A stretch of 64,000 bases of DNA from positions 310,001 through 374,000 of the forward strand of contig NC_026661.2 in assembly GCF_000004075.3 (NCBI RefSeq), given 5' to 3'. The position numbers and the translations under genes were made by a program. The stretch is from Cucumis sativus (lineage: Eukaryota > Streptophyta > Magnoliopsida > Cucurbitales > Cucurbitaceae). Each line of letters begins with the position of its first letter. Within the stretch, counting starts at the first letter, position 1. This document shows positions 50,747-62,239 of this stretch, in pieces. Below the pieces are notes generated by a model that had not been told where the DNA came from, ran no database searches, and saw nothing but the letters and a program-made list of their open reading frames with translations.

Positions 50747-53700
50747 TCATATTCTCTTAATGTTATCCCCACGGATCTCTACAAATCCTTCACTTGCAAG
50801 CGTTGATACTGTGTTTCTAAGCTGTATTACCATAACAAGCATAATTACCGGCGTTATTAAGTGACAATTTGCAGTTAACCAAAATTGCATTTTTCTAGAA
50901 ATTTGGGAGGGGTTGAAGAGATAAAGAGAGGTACTATACGTTGTTGAGATGGACTTCATTTTCAGGATTCTTCTTCTTCAGCTCATCCAACAACTACAGA
51001 AGAATTGGAAGATTTAGAACTTAAAAAGAATTGGGAAGATTTAGAACTTAAAATCAACTTAACGAGTAAAGTTTATGCACACAGTAAGAGTTAGGAGAGG
51101 ACCTCTGACAAGCGCATGGAGGGTCCTCCAAGCTGCATTTTCTCCATAATAATGTTGCGAGTTGCAGATAATAAACTCTCCCTTCGTAACCTTTCGCTGC
51201 TCGATACTCCCGTGGTGATCAAATCCATGTCAATAGTTCCTGAAAGTTCGTTGCAAAGAAGCAACATTGAAGTTGGGATATGGAAATGAAACTATGAAGA
51301 ATTTATGAGAAATTTAGAGGCATCCTCGAACAGCTACCTGTAGAATGATCTGTTGCAGATTGTTGCATCGCAACTTCTAGAAGCCGGAATGATTCGAGAA
51401 CGTCACCCTTTTCAACCTGAATGCATTAGAACTAGCAGCTTGTTATATTGACTATGATATGATCCACTATAATGAAAAAGAAAAAAGTGGCTTCACTAAC
51501 CCATTCTGAGAAACGTATTCGAGCAAGGGCTTCGCTTAGACGTATTAAACTCTCAATCTGTCTGGGGGTTGCTGTAATGACCTGTCAATACAATAACAAA
51601 TTACAATCAGACACAGAAAAGTATAAATCTCTCTCCCTCTCTCCCCATCACTACAACATGAGTTGTAATTTAAAAAATGCTAGACCAAAAACAAATATAG
51701 AGAAGACAGGGAACAAGGTACACAATCAGATTTTCTAGCACTGGAATGTATTTGAATAAATGTACCTTTTTACTACTGCCTGGAAAGTTTCCTCTTCTCC
51801 TCAGCTCAACATAGCCTCTAGTCAACTCTTCAGCTGCCTCGTCTGACAATTTTGGGTGAATGTTTTTCCGAGCATAGCTGACATATGAAGTCAAAGTATG
51901 AAGGTCCAAGAAATCCTGCTCAATGCCCTGCAAATTGAGGAGTGCAACTGAATGATGAACAAGACAGTAGAAGTAGCCTAACTATGACCGGGATTGCAAG
52001 TTACTCAAACCTCAGGGTTGTCAAAGTGCAGTGCGACAATATGCTTAGCTAGGCGCCTATCTGTTTGCTCATCAGCTTTATCCAAAATTAGATAAATCAA
52101 GTCAAACCTGAGAAGTCAATAATAACAAAATAATTTCAGTCTTTTGATGCACCTAAAGTCCAAATTAGATGGATGATAAAATTAATTTTCAACATTACAA
52201 GGTTACACAAGTGCCAATTTCCATAACATCGTTAGTTCATGGTGCCAAACTGAATAAATATTTGCAGCAACAGCTCAGCAGGTACTCAATATAGACGCAA
52301 GTATACAATGTTTTAAAAATATTCTGGTTAATAAATCGGTAAAATCTTCTAACCTTGATAACAAAGTAGGAGGAAGGTGTATGTTATCAATTACAGATAA
52401 GCGAGGATTATAACGTGAACCACTTGGATTTGCACAAGCTAATACTGAAGTCCTGGCATTAAGAGAAGCAATAATCCCAGCCTTCGCTATTGAAACAGTT
52501 TGTTGCTCCATCACCTAGAAAGTACAAGCATCAGAGCTCAAGCCATAAAAAAGAATGCAATTAGATTGGGAAAATAGACGGCTGATGGAACAGAGAAGAT
52601 AGGAATTTTTTTCACAAATACAATAACAGTGTCTTATATAGATGCTGTCCGAAAGCAGTAAAATGCTGCTCTTCATTTTATATGACATGTTCTTCACAAG
52701 GAAAAAAAGTGAGAAAATAAGCTATGATACAAGCCCCAAAGCCTAGAAGCCTTTAGTATATTCCCATTTCCTGCCAAATTATACAAAAACATGAATAAAT
52801 CTATTTCAAAGTAAAACTCAAAGGCACACTAACCTCGTGCAACATGCTCCTTGCATTTTCAGACATTTTATCAAATTCATCAATGCAGCAAATGCCTCTG
52901 TCACTCAAAACCAAGGCTCCACTCTCCAGTACCTAAAAGGTAATTCGAAGTTTATAAGTTATCCATTGTTCAAAATAGTTGGATATCAAGAAAATTAGAC
53001 TTCAAATGCAGTACAATCGTACTGTTTCGCCTGTTTCAGGATCTTTGGAGACGTAAGCTGTCAAACCAACAGCAGAGCTACCCCTTCCACTGGTGTAAAT
53101 GCCACGGGGAGATAGTTTATGTATATATTGGAGAAGCTGAGACTTGCTGGTTCCAGGATCACCAACGAGAAGTATGTTAATATCTCCACGAAAGCTTGCA
53201 CCGGATGCCAATTTCAAAGCATTCCCACCAAAGAGCTGCACGATGAAAAATCAATGCTCAGAAAGAGACGGGAAAAGGTAGAATTAAAAAATGTGGAAAT
53301 ACCTGGCAAAGAAGGCCCTTCTTTACATCATCAAGCTCCCAAATATTAGGAGCCAAAGACCTGGTCAGTCTGTCATATATATCAGGCTTTTTAGAGAGTT
53401 CTTTCAACTCTTCCACCTGCATTTCAATCAAGAATGTTTAAGTGTAAAAGACAAGAATGACCCAGAAATATTGGGCCCAAAGACGATGAGAAATCCATAC
53501 CTTCTCTTCATCAAATGACAGATCATCCACATTACTACTCAACCGGTTCTCAGCTTCAGTCAGATCTGCCACCATTCTTGACTTATCGGTCTTCTTTATA
53601 TGAAGACAGTCAATATAAGTCTGCAATAAAAGAAACAAGGATGGTGACGCTAAGACTACAGGATAACTAAAAAAGCCACTTCAATATTTGAATAATGAAT

Positions 53701-55763
53701 GTATACCTTGAACAATGATTTTACAGTTCTCTGGGTTGGCCCAACTCTCACACTCATGGCCCTGTAAATCCCAGTGACCTAACAAAAGAAACCACAATGA
53801 TAAGGCTATAAAAATCAATATTATACAAATCCACATCATTATTAAATTGGTGCTACCTCAACTCTGTCACCAGGCTTTCCAGTATCAACCAGCTTGTCAT
53901 GCATTAACAAGCTTACGGTATGAGGCGTCCCTCCTTCAGGTATCTCATCAGGAGTCTCCTGAAGCCGCACAATCTGCTTATCGGCAAACCTACATTAAGG
54001 GCATAAGATAGTCTTACTTAGTATTAAGTAAATTAAAACATGTCCTTTCACTACTTCTGTCGATGCCACCATTTACATGTTTCATATAAAAACTTGATAA
54101 ATTAACATAGAATGAGAAACCACACATAGAAATTCCATCACCAAATAAGTGACCAATTTCTTAGAGGTCAGTAGAAATTCTATGCAGAGTTGCTCCTGAC
54201 GGCAGTGAAACAAAGTAAACCTATATTGTCAGCAGGTTTACAGAGCCTTCGATGTGCCGATGCATTAACTTTTAATTATCAAGGTTAACATAGAAGAGCT
54301 CTTGGAGCATAATGTTATTACTAAGACGACAAACGCAAATGATTATAAAACATGACATTTATATCGACTTGTTAGATTACAAGGAATTAGCAAGCAAATA
54401 TTTGGATTAAATGTACAGCTTAGATTACATAGTCACGTCGCACAGTCTTCTAGTAATATATAATTGGATAGATCATAGTACAGGCGCTACAGATTAAAAT
54501 AGCATCAAACTTGGAGGGGGATTACCTGCATCGATTATGAACCAATGTCATGGAATTCCTTGCTTGGCACTCTTCCTTCAAGCATATAGTGGGCTCAGTT
54601 ATTTGTCCTAATTAGTTCACAGACTCCATCGTCAGCACAGACAATAAACTTCATTTGCACAAGCATACGAGGCCAATATTCAAACAGAAAATAACTACTC
54701 CATTAACGCACCTCTTTCAATAGATACCGGATCAGTGTAGTATCCGCATACCAGACATCTAAATATTGCCTCCCTGATCTCGGGAATTATTGAACTACAC
54801 CGTATAATCATCCCCTTCAGTGACACCATCCTCTCAATGTCTAACAAAATAACCAATTGTTCTTAGTCTTCAGTTTTAGAGAGGACTGGAGACAACTAAG
54901 AAGAACTAAACAAATCAAATCGAAAGTTGGAAACAATAAAGCATTACCAGATGGGTTCAGATTTCTCATTGAAGTAGAAGTTCTGAGATTGAATATCCGA
55001 GTTTGAATGTGCTTTTCAAACAATGGGTTGATTTGGGGTACCATTTCCATCAGAACAATATCAAATATTGCCAGAACCTCAAGAGGGTACCTCACCATCT
55101 TCGTATATAAATCCGCATCGTAATTGAACAAATCCTGCGCGTCCACATCAAGCGAATCCCCTTCATTTTCAAGAACCCTCTTGATTACCTCCGCGTATTT
55201 TCCCTCAGTATGAAAATCCCCCTCGGACTGCGACGCCTGACGATCGCGGAAATGCCTCAAAAACCGTATGATAGCTCCCTTTACATCATCAACACTTATG
55301 TTCGTCCCCCATACAAAGGTCGGATGATCCTCATCCATGTCATCGCCGTCGCCAGGTTCCGTCGATGGCGGAATATCATCCGTCGAAGAAGGTGTAGCAG
55401 CCACCGGAGGCACGTCACTACCAGACGCCCCCCGCCCCCCGCCTCGCCGGCGAGAGCGCGGCTCCTTAGCAGTCGGGGTGGTTTCCGACGAGACCAATCG
55501 GGGTCGTTGACGCGGCGGCGTAGCCATTTCCGAAGGAGTAGATGACCGGCGACGGCTTCGACGGCGATAACCGTCGCCAGAGGAAGAGACGGTGTTTCCG
55601 ATGGGACTAGAGAATGAATCATCAGGCGAGGAAGGACCTACAGAAATGAAGAAGAGAAATAAAGAAATGAAACATCGATTGGTATCGAATTAGAGTAGGT
55701 AGATGAGTATTAAGAAAGATACGAACCTGTATTGAAGTTAACTGGAGAAGAATCGGAGGCCAT
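50747..55763 (-). CDS. MCM4: DNA replication licensing factor MCM4
   Basis: Eighteen exons on the - strand: 55727-55763, 54948-55637, 54712-54840, 54526-54607, 53857-53989, 53707-53778, 53501-53620, 53303-53416, 53023-53235, 52834-52932, 52354-52514, 52011-52107, 51766-51927, 51501-51581, 51338-51416, 51103-51239, 50940-50993, 50747-50821; 844 residues. A disordered Ser/Pro/Arg-rich N-terminus (TPPRQRPR) suits a kinase target. A zinc-binding region lies near residues 274-312 (CLVCGYY, CLKEEC). The AAA+ core has Walker A GDPGTSKS (484-491), Walker [10 protein letters not shown] (545-553) and the arginine finger LLSRFD (Arg617). The C-terminal winged-helix part ends GDNIKRI. MCM4 is one of six MCM2-7 subunits that form the replicative helicase loaded at origins in G1. 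EARTS-type inserts are absent and the length is normal. E2F and Site II motifs upstream fit S-phase expression. Confidence 0.96.
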
Positions 55764-55865
55764 TGTTGGTGAACAGTGAAGAAGAGAAATTCGGCGGTGA
55801 GTGTTTCTTAGCAACTATAGAAGGAAGATAGGTATCATCTGTTCAAAGGCAAAGCTGAGGGATTT

Positions 55866-55896
55866 AGCGGGAAGATATGCCTTATTTCCCGCCAAA
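55866..55896. promoter_or_regulatory. Pair of E2F-type sites upstream of MCM4
   Basis: TTTCCCGCCAAA (55885-55896) contains the E2F core TTTCCCGC. A second, inverted core, GCGGGAA (55867-55873), lies 11 bases away. They sit about 105-133 bases upstream of the MCM4 start codon. E2F control of MCM genes is well established in plants and animals; use here is inferred. Confidence 0.75.
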
Positions 55897-55922
55897 ATTG
55901 AGAGGGCCATTCGAAGACAGAA

Positions 55923-55937
55923 TGGGCCTATTGGGCT
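55923..55937. promoter_or_regulatory. Two Site II (TGGGCY) elements upstream of MCM4
   Basis: TGGGCC (55923-55928) and TGGGCT (55932-55937) match the TCP-bound Site II motif found in promoters of plant genes active in dividing cells, such as PCNA. They lie just beyond the E2F pair. Confidence 0.55.
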
Positions 55938-57269
55938 TCACAATTCTTACGCCCATATTACATTAATTATTTAAAGAAAATTCCTAAATTTACTTTAAAA
56001 ATTCACAAATATTTGAAATATAATTTATTATCTTCATTAGGATTTTGTATATTTTCAAGACAATTATACCTTCATCATAATTATTAATTATATATAATTT
56101 TTTAAATTCACTTTAAATTATTTGCTTATTTACGTTATATAATTTATAACTTGTACAATTTTATGAAAATAATTTGGAAATAATTTATTAATTAAATATC
56201 AAATAAAATCTCTTATAATATGAAAATAATTTATTAATTAAATATAACAGTAAATAATTTAGTATAAAGTTGGAATCTAATATTTTTTTTGGCGGGATGA
56301 CCAAAATTACAGTATATTTCGATGATTTTTTTTAATGAATCTAACAATTATGTTAGTTATAGTGTATCTGAAATAATAATTAATGAATATATGTGTTATA
56401 AAGAATTGTACAATAATTTTAAATACATGTTATGCAGTTTTATTGATATGAACAATATTGATATATACATTTGCCTATGTCTTAAAGAATAATATGGCTA
56501 TAATGAATGATAACGATGTTAAATGTGTTTATCGTATAACAACATCAAATGTTGCGCAACATATTGCGTTTATTGTTCATTTTGTTGGCCTTTTAGTGAT
56601 TTCTTTTAGTTCATCATCTTCAAGTTCATTTCAAATTGATGTCATTTTTTTAATAACATAGATATATCTAAGATAAATTACAACTTTGCACTAAAAATTC
56701 ACGACATGTTTTCAACCAAATTTTTGTTGAAACAATCCGTACAAGTCATTGCTATTAGAGACAAATTTCAATACGTTATAGTGAAATAAAACAATGAAGT
56801 ATTGATTTTGCCGTGCGTAATTGAAGATTGCAAATGACCATTGCATGCTTCTTGTTTGTTTTTAGAATGATAGAACATTATGGGTTCTTACTCGATTTGA
56901 TTGTGAACATATATGTTCAGTAAATGTTCCATTAACAAATGAACAAGTAAATGTAGACCTTATTATTACAAATATACTACAAAAAAAAAAAAAAACAAAC
57001 AAATGAACGCGTTCTTTCCATTAATACAAATACTAGATAATATATCATATGTGTTTATGTTAACATAAATAACATTCCTATAACGTCGTCAAATTTACGC
57101 AATTTACTAACGACATATATTACACATACTCATCATGAAGTTGCATCATCTATGTTACTATAAACAATTTATCAAAAACATTTAGTTCTAAAATACACAC
57201 CGTATTATTACATATATCATGAAACACAACATTACTCATCATAAACATTTATGTCTAAAATGTACATCT
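55938..57269. other. AT-rich spacer upstream of MCM4
   Basis: Very AT-rich DNA with an A(14) run near 56981-56994. No gene, RNA or clear repeat is supported. Confidence 0.6.
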
Positions 57270-58290
57270 TATTATTCCAAATATTTCTTGTAGTATAGTC
57301 ATATTGGATGGATCGAATATATCATTATTTTGATAAGCATGCTTCTACATTTTTCCATTTTCTCTCTCTAAAGAAGCTTGATATATGTCAACTAAGTGTT
57401 TTGATGTATGACAAACACGTGACCAATGTCTAGTCATTTCACATTGGTAGCATATTTCTTCATCATTTTTTTTTGTGTGGAATTTTTCTTTCTTGATCAT
57501 CATTTCGTATGGTTATTTTGAAATTTGGATTATAAGAATGACCACCACATAAATAATAATTATTTCTTCATCTTCCACGGTCTCTACCTCAATTATGACC
57601 ATGAATACGACCTCGTCTACGATTGAAATTCACAACATTAATGGTGTTGTTTCAGTTGGTCAAGAGATGTGATTTTTAATCAACAACTTGCTATTTTGTT
57701 CAACGACAAGAAAACATGAGACGAGTTCATAATATTTAATAAAATCTTTATCTCAATATTGTTGTTGTAAGAGCATATTCAAGATATAAAAAGTACAAAA
57801 TGTTTTTTTCCAACCTATCCATATCACAATTTTTTTCTCTACATAACAACTTAAAATTTTAAATTGATTTTGAAGAATTCATAATTAACTAGTTGCTGAT
57901 TTAAAATCTTGTAACCTCAAATGAATCTAATCATAATGATCTTGACAAAATTAATAACCAGCTTAAGAAAGATAACTAATTATTTAATCATAACAAGCTA
58001 AGCTTGAAAAAGATAACTAATTATGAAATGATCATACATTTCTTTTAATTTATTCCATAACGTACGATCATCTTTTCACATGAAATGATTATATATTTCT
58101 TTTAATTTATTCCATAATGTAGGATGATCTTTCACCGGTAAATATTTAAAGATAATGAAGAAAAATCATGGTTTTCGCTCTTTGGACTAATAGTTGCACT
58201 TCCTTTTCTAATTGTATTTTCGAGAATCATAGCATCTAGATGCATTTCAGCGAAGAACACATCATGAGCTTATGATTTTTTTTATTTCAA
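57270..58290 (-). pseudogene. Ruined copia-type gag (UBN2-like) with CCHC zinc knuckle
   Basis: On the - strand the frames give, in order, FFAEMHLDAMILENTI, an RGRGR-rich stretch (RGRGRIHGHNRGRDRG) and a zinc knuckle CYQCEMTRHWSRVC (C-x2-C-x4-H-x4-C). This is followed by HTSKHLVDIYQASLERE. The order matches UBN2-type gag proteins of plant copia-like retroelements. Stops and indels break it throughout, and no protease, integrase or RT was seen. A near-perfect local duplication at about 58024-58134 lies in its 5' part. Borders are approximate. Confidence 0.6.
58024..58134. repeat. 57-bp tandem duplication
   Basis: GAAATGAT[C/T]ATA[C/T]ATTTC followed by TTTTAATTTATTCCATAA occurs twice, starting at about 58024 and 58081. 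Each copy ends in a GATGATC- or GATCATC-type segment. Confidence 0.85.
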
Positions 58291-59641
58291 AATTGTTTTA
58301 TACACGTCAAATATTCTGTGATTTGTTATATTTTTAAATTTTGTAGAAATATTTTTAAAGTGAAATGAAATTAATAATAATAATAATAAAAAACAATCAG
58401 AACTCGAAAACTGTGTTAAAAAGGAAACCATCTCTCTTTATGGCTATCGTTTTTATTAGCATGCTTTTTTACCATTTCTATAAATAGTTTGATATTTTTC
58501 TTTAAAAAATTCTCTATATACACATATGAGCACGCCAATTGTATTTGACAACTAACTTATTAAAAACAAATTAAAAGTATATTGAAAGATAAACCAAAAC
58601 ATTTACAAAAACATAGCAAAATTGAATTTCAAATGTGTATAATAATAATGATAGAATCTAAGGAAAGTCTATATCAATCTTTGAAGGGATATGAAATTTT
58701 ACTACATTTATAAATATAAATTACAACTTTGTGTAGATTAGTAGGAAAGTTGTGAATATTTTTGTGTCACGGGTATCGTCCAAACCAATGTATTACATTG
58801 TGGGACTCTCAACGTAGAGAAAGCAAATGGAAGGATGTATCCAACATTAATGTAGAAGTCGGGGGATCCACATAATGACACAAAAATGGAAAACTATACA
58901 TCCCATATTTCGACAATGGAAGCTATGGTTTAATTACTTATTATCACTAAGAGAAGTCTTACTTTTTTCGTGAAAATATGGGACCCCATCCATTAAAACC
59001 AATTACTTCAACTATAAACATTAAAGAAATGGAGTTTATTTATGATCTACAATAGCATTTTACTACGTTCTAAGTTTTTGTGAAGGTTCTTATATGAGAA
59101 GGAAATAAGACATCTGTACCAAGAACAATGACGCCTCATCAGTTTTGATCACACACTTGGCTTCCATTTAACATACTTAGAGAAATGATATGAAATCATT
59201 ATCAACTGTTCAGATGGTATGGCCCAGATTCCAGATTTTTGTGACAAATTACATGAACCACAAAAGATGAATTTAGAGTGTAGCAAACAAAACAACAAAA
59301 CAGCTAATCCAACAAAGAATATAGCAATTAGCATAACAATTCTCGTGGAGGACATAACTTAGGAGTTAGGAGAATAGACAGCTGATTGATTAATTTCACA
59401 GAGATGAAATTTGAGTTAATGTGTTCTTCATTAATCCAAGCCTTGTAAATCAACAGAAATCCATCCTGGCAAATTGGATTTACAGGGACTATTACTAGTA
59501 CTGCTGCTACTTACAACAAACGAAACTACTAGTTTTTAGGGTTTAATTATTACATCTATTTAGTATTTACTTCTACGCCAAATTGGAATTAGAGTCGTTT
59601 ACCTTCTTAAGGCAAGCGGAGTTCTTGAATCTGTTCTTGTT
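58291..59641. other. Spacer downstream of the 223-residue gene
   Basis: AT-rich DNA. The only notable reading frame (59149-59355, - strand) would encode 68 residues with one hydrophobic segment and is not supported as a gene. The right edge is 3' UTR of the neighbouring gene. Confidence 0.55.
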
Positions 59642-60313
59642 CTAATAACTGTGTTTCAAACCGAGTCCATGTTTACCGCGGACACATCCTGGCTTGGTGA
59701 ACAAAAACGGAGATCTCTTCGAATTATACATCTTCGTAAAACCTCTTTTCCCCAATTTCCTCATCCTCTGCCGTCCGAGTTTATCACTAACAGACCACGG
59801 AACGAGTTCGTCATCCAAATCGAACTCATCCTCATCATCATCCACTTCATCTTCCTCCTCCGCATCGTTATAACCATACGCAAAACCGTCTTCCGCTTGA
59901 TTGTGAAGGAAATAAGCATCTTCCAAAGAACAGTCGATTCGATCCTCCACAAGCGAAATCGGCACAGCGAGAACGGGAGAAATCATCTCTCGAAGATCTT
60001 GTGAAACATTATCGTCAACGCTGCAATTTCCCCCTTGTTCTTCGCCTCCATTTCCGCCCATTTCCGAATCCGCATCAAAAGCATCGAGCAACTCCCAGTT
60101 GGAAAGACGTTCGATGTCTTCAACGAATTCATATTCGAAGTCATCATAGAAAACGAATTCCATAGAAGAAGAAGAAGAGGATGATGATCCAGAAATGGCC
60201 TCCATGATGGGTCCGATTGGTGAAATTGATTCGAGAGGAGAAATTGTAGGTTGTTGTTTTGGTTTTCCAGTTGTTCTTCTCTTTTCCTTTTTCCACAAGA
60301 ATTGCAATGACAT
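59642..60313 (-). CDS. Intronless acidic plant protein of unknown function (223 aa)
   Basis: A single uninterrupted frame starts at ATG 60313 with a basic lead (MSLQFLWKKEKRR). A Ser run at residues 42-50 (SGSSSSSSSS) is followed by MEFVFYDDFEYEFVEDIERL. A strongly acidic Asp/Glu stretch spans about residues 150-170. The C-terminus is basic and low in complexity breaks: KLGRQRMRKLGKRGFTKMY, then SKRSPFLFTKPGCVRGKHG, ending LGLKHSY. The two ends look constrained while the middle looks disordered. I recognise no catalytic domain, signal peptide or membrane segment and assign no function. Support for a real gene comes from the length, its codon-rich GC content relative to the AT-rich flanks, and a G-box-bearing upstream region. 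The basic C-terminal block could bind nucleic acid or target the nucleus, but that is conjecture. Confidence 0.75.
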   Translation of the reverse strand: MSLQFLWKKEKRRTTGKPKQQPTISPLESISPIGPIMEAISGSSSSSSSSMEFVFYDDFEYEFVEDIERLSNWELLDAFDADSEMGGNGGEEQGGNCSVDDNVSQDLREMISPVLAVPISLVEDRIDCSLEDAYFLHNQAEDGFAYGYNDAEEEDEVDDDEDEFDLDDELVPWSVSDKLGRQRMRKLGKRGFTKMYNSKRSPFLFTKPGCVRGKHGLGLKHSY

Positions 60314-60354
60314 TACATATAAAAAGGGTAGAATTTATGAGGTGTCAAAACGCG

Positions 60355-60364
60355 GTCACGTGAC
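60355..60364. promoter_or_regulatory. Palindromic G-box (GTCACGTGAC)
   Basis: A perfect 10-bp palindrome around CACGTG, about 42-51 bases upstream of the 223-residue gene's start codon. A TGACGTG motif follows at about 60365-60371. Both are bZIP/bHLH-type sites known from light- and ABA-responsive plant promoters. The position is very close to the start codon, so it may lie in the leader. Confidence 0.6.
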
Positions 60365-60371
60365 TGACGTG

Positions 60372-62239
60372 CATTGACCAATGATAGAAAGCCACGTATG
60401 CCGAATTTGTTACCTTTTGTGGTGTGCAACTAAGCTTGTGTGCCAATCTTCCGTGCGGACCACGCTTGGTTTGCTCATTAGTCTCTTTTCCCCAATTTCC
60501 TTCCCCTTGGGGGTTTTAAGCACTTTTGGAGGAATTTTCCTGTGGTACAGTAATTGCATCAAAATTTTAAAAAAATTGTCTAAATATTCATGAAAATATA
60601 TTATAAGACCTTATTTACATAAATGTTAAATTACGGCTTCTTTAGAAACCATTAGTTATTCACATTAATTTATATTTCTTTATTCGAGTGAATTTTTTAA
60701 ATTAATCTACCCTTAATAATTACCAATCAAACTCAACTTAATGATAATAATTATACAAAAAAACTCATACCCAACATCCTTTAAATTAACATTTTATATG
60801 TTTTTGATGTCTTATACACTCAATGATATTAACGTTTTTTTATAACATATGGGATGGGACAATCAAATTTATAACTTAAAGGTTGATAGAATTGTGTTTT
60901 TTATTTTATTCTAATTTATAATTTTAAATAGGAAAATATAATTAATAGTAATAATCCAAAGAAGTATAAATCAAAATTAAATGATTTTTAGTTATCTGAT
61001 ATTGAATTTAAGGGAAGCAAGATAAGACTAACAAAGTACCATTCAAGAAGAAATTTGATTTATTAATCATCCAAATCTCCCGTTTAAATTACATGACAAT
61101 TTTGCCAAAGTTTTAATAACTCTTTAGTCATTAAATTAGAACATAGCACTAATTTATCTCAAAATCTTAATTTATCCAAAACCCATGGTTAAACAAAAAT
61201 TTATTTAGTTTTAAACCTTGGTCAACCAAGTGATGAATTAATAACACCATGTTTCTAAAATCTTTCCAATACTCCTTTGTACTTCTCTCAAAAAAATTAT
61301 GCTTCTTATTCCCCAACCATCCTCTTTCATGTTGGAGGTTAACCTATTCTACATGAATCTGAACTCTTATTAGAGGACACAACTATCTTACAATGTGGCT
61401 TATAGTTTGGAGTCATATTTACTAGTTAGCGACATCCTAGCGGCCTCATCTAATCATTTTAATTTTCCTCTTGGGTGATTCTCATTTCTCTCCTGGGTTA
61501 ATGAGTTCATTGGAGGTAACAAGGATTTTCACTACCTTTGCTTTTGTATAACAATACACACTAAAGATGCAACAAATAATTAAGTGATGATGTGTTTTGG
61601 AATATTTATAACAGCATCATGAAATGATTTTTACTGTAATACTACAAACTTTTCCTTGAGTAATAATGTTAAAAAGAATCACAAACGGCATTGTTTGGGG
61701 TTATCATGTGAAATTTAGTAGACCGGTTTATCTGCAAAGAGGGAACTGATAGCAAAAGAAGGTTTCATACAATACAAAAGTGCTGCTACCTGATAATATC
61801 TAGAGGGATGAGATGAGAAGTTACATCAAAAGATAGATATAACAAATATAGAAATGTTACATTTTCCCTCATATCAAAAACCCCAATTTCAGCAAGGACA
61901 TAATCATGTTTACGAAACAATTTCTAATAATTGAAACGTAAACACCTGCATACAAAATAATCTATTTGAAAAGGTCTATGAACAACTTAACAAAGAATAG
62001 CGAAAGTCAAAATTCATGAATTTCTGAATATCGTATATAATAACTAAACAGAGGTTGAAAAGAAACAGATTTAGGCCAAAGGAGATAGTAGAGACCGGAC
62101 CTTGCATTAGAAGTTGACTCTTTTACGCTTCATAGCTTTCTAGTTCACTGTTCTTGCAGTATATCGGTTGACGAATGAAATACCTCTGGTTGCAAGGGCG
62201 AGTTCAAGCAATGGCTGTAAACACTTACGGTCTATCAAA
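60372..62239. other. Spacer between the alpha-COP 3' end and the 223-residue gene
   Basis: The left part should hold the promoter of the 223-residue gene and the right part the alpha-COP 3' UTR. I see AT-rich sequence without repeats or genes. Confidence 0.55.

Noticed and set aside
53303..53416. Suspected 2-bp frameshift in MCM4 exon 8
   Set aside because: Re-reading the bases and an overlapping opposite-strand frame showed the exon is 114 nt and in frame ([17 protein letters not shown]).
55210..55545. 111-codon Arg-rich + strand frame
   Set aside because: Antisense to MCM4 exon 2, whose Ser/Arg-rich coding creates it.
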